Source of the DNA: Clostridium vincentii
GTDB lineage: Bacteria; Bacillota; Clostridia; Clostridiales; Clostridiaceae
Direction: 5' to 3'
Assembly (NCBI RefSeq): GCF_002995745.1
Contig: NZ_PVXQ01000007.1
Location: 62,001 to 126,000 of the forward strand
Length of the DNA: 64,000 nt
Part shown: one piece after another, positions 63,018 through 64,000 of the stretch
How positions within the stretch are numbered: position 1 is the first letter of the stretch
Layout: each line of letters begins with the position of its first letter
Notes under the pieces: model-generated
Databases searched by the model: none
Told to the model about the DNA's origin: nothing
What the model saw: only the letters and a program-made list of their open reading frames with translations
Position numbers and translations under genes: made by a program

Positions 63018-63846
63018 TGAAAAATTATGTTATATTGTAAGAGATTTATTACCCTCATATGTGGATTGTTTAACAAGTGAGACTTCAAATGATTTAGTGA
63101 AAGAACATATTGAAAAATGTGAAGAATGTAAGAGTATCTATGAAAAAATGACTCATTCTATTCAAAAGGAAAAAACAAATAATAAAAAGGAAATAAGTTT
63201 CTTGAAAAAATATAGGAAAGTATTAAGTATTACTATTGTTACTGCCAGCCTAGTGGTTGCTGCATTAAGTGCAGGCATGGCATATTTTGCATGGTTGTTC
63301 TTTACAGGAGGAAATCCAAAAGTACAGAATATTGTATCTGAATATGGAGAGTGGGAGGAGTTTTTAGGATATAGTAATTTGGATGTGTTTCCAATTGTAT
63401 TACCTGATTCTGCATCTGATGTGGATTACTATTGTTATTGTAGAGACACTTTGTTCGACCCAAAATGTCAAGTGTATTTGACCTGCACTTATGATACACA
63501 GGATTATAATAATGAAGTAAAAAGACTTTCAGAAATCGATGAAAGTATGGGTGGAAAAACACAAGAAATCTTATATGATGAGAATTGTTTTTCATATCCG
63601 GCATATGTTGCTGTAAATAGCTCTAACTATTGTTATGAATATGCGCTGCTTTTGGAGGATGAAGATAAAATAGTTTATGTATTTACTCAGAATATTAAGA
63701 AAGAAGATGTAATATTTAGTAAGAATTATTTAGCCCAGGATTATATGAAGGAAAATAGTGATAAAACAAATGATAAATATAATATTTATATGTTTAGAGA
63801 TGATAAAATAGATGGCTGGCAAAGCACGTATGGTAAATATAGATAA
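63010..63846 (+). CDS. Zinc-finger (zf-HC2) membrane anti-sigma factor
   Basis: The 278-residue protein starts with a cytoplasmic zinc-binding anti-sigma domain (LCYIVRDLLPSYVDCLT and the motif KEHIEKCEECKSIYEKM), has a membrane segment at about residues 75-100 (SITIVTASLVVAALSAGM) and an extracellular domain of about 180 residues with WEEFLGYSNLDVFPIVLP and cysteine-rich stretches. It should hold the ECF sigma factor until a surface signal arrives. The ATG at 63010 overlaps the sigma stop; a TTG at 63001 is too close to its ribosome binding site. Confidence 0.85.
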   Translation: MNDEKLCYIVRDLLPSYVDCLTSETSNDLVKEHIEKCEECKSIYEKMTHSIQKEKTNNKKEISFLKKYRKVLSITIVTASLVVAALSAGMAYFAWLFFTGGNPKVQNIVSEYGEWEEFLGYSNLDVFPIVLPDSASDVDYYCYCRDTLFDPKCQVYLTCTYDTQDYNNEVKRLSEIDESMGGKTQEILYDENCFSYPAYVAVNSSNYCYEYALLLEDEDKIVYVFTQNIKKEDVIFSKNYLAQDYMKENSDKTNDKYNIYMFRDDKIDGWQSTYGKYR

Positions 63847-63936
63847 TAAATAAGCATGAAGTAATGTTTATATAAAGATCTAATAAAATATGCATTTGTT
63901 TTCTTCTAATTTTCTGTTTAGTTATCAACTAAAGAT

Positions 63937-63982
63937 AACTCCAATACAAAATCAGATTTATGATCTTGTATTGGAGTTTTTT
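63937..63982 (+). terminator. Terminator after the sigma/anti-sigma pair
   Basis: AACTCCAATACAA/TTGTATTGGAGTT, a 13-bp perfect stem with a 16-base loop, ending in TTTT. Confidence 0.88.
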
Positions 63983-64000
63983 AGGCTAAGAGTATCAAGT

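Overview
The window reads as chromosomal DNA of a low-G+C, Gram-positive anaerobe, most likely a Clostridium of the sensu stricto group. The reasons are the very AT-rich sequence with A-rich, AGGAGG-type ribosome binding sites, RNase J, NADP-type isocitrate dehydrogenase of the type II family, LrgAB, clostridial DUF families (DUF1287, DUF3284, DUF3231, DUF4317, DUF5661), and an oxygen-defence set typical of strict anaerobes (rubredoxin, desulfoferrodoxin, rubrerythrin, flavin reductase-rubredoxin fusion). The species call is an inference.

Layout. 0-5.9 kb: end of an unknown charged protein, a DUF1287 pseudogene, a ketoacyl synthase III-like enzyme with an altered active site, a D-lactate dehydrogenase-type enzyme, a MetE-like methyltransferase and a flavin-binding protein. 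6-18.2 kb: SNF2 helicase, flavin reductase-rubredoxin, AEC transporter, stand-alone ATP-cone, isocitrate dehydrogenase, orphan PTS IIB and DUF3284, then polA-coaE-lytic transglycosylase. 18.4-26.4 kb: tRNA-Leu, lipase-like hydrolase, two coupled membrane histidine kinases, TspO and topoisomerase III. 26.5-30.6 kb, minus strand: lrgAB, an SsuABC/Thi-type ABC importer and a small membrane protein. 30.8-33.6 kb: DUF5661, an apparently imported alpha/beta hydrolase and the rubredoxin-desulfoferrodoxin-rubrerythrin oxygen-defence cluster.

33.7-39.5 kb is a gene graveyard with remnants of an AbiEii-type toxin, an amidase, a phage portal protein and several interrupted small genes, mixed with intact genes (CAAX-like protease, a lipoprotein, a ferritin-like protein). 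It includes a pair of neighbouring genes, one ferritin-like and one cytochrome b5-like, that share an unassigned 72-residue C-terminal domain. 39.7-45.8 kb: a GGDEF protein fused to a ribbon-helix-helix-like tail beside an array of AT-rich palindromes, an AblB acetyltransferase without AblA, a ClC exchanger and RNase J. 46-51.9 kb: a PAS histidine kinase, an interrupted CheB-CheR-PAS gene and a duplicated DUF3231 protein. 51.9-56.4 kb: a FakA-tail-like protein, DUF4317, a 31-residue cysteine-containing peptide and an ABC-F protein with a possible attenuator leader.

56.6-61.4 kb is a decayed bacteriocin-type locus: an Agr-like response regulator and sensor kinase, an ABC exporter lacking its N-terminus and Walker A, an accessory protein, an HlyD-type adaptor with an early stop, and a double-glycine peptide gene whose leader has been lost by fusion to the adaptor. 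The window ends with an ECF sigma factor and its zinc-finger membrane anti-sigma partner.

The best candidates for something undescribed are the shared C-terminal domain on the ferritin-like and cytochrome b5-like pair (38.0-39.5 kb) and the GGDEF-RHH protein with its palindromic DNA (39.7-40.5 kb). Nothing in the window is a complete new defence system or CRISPR array.
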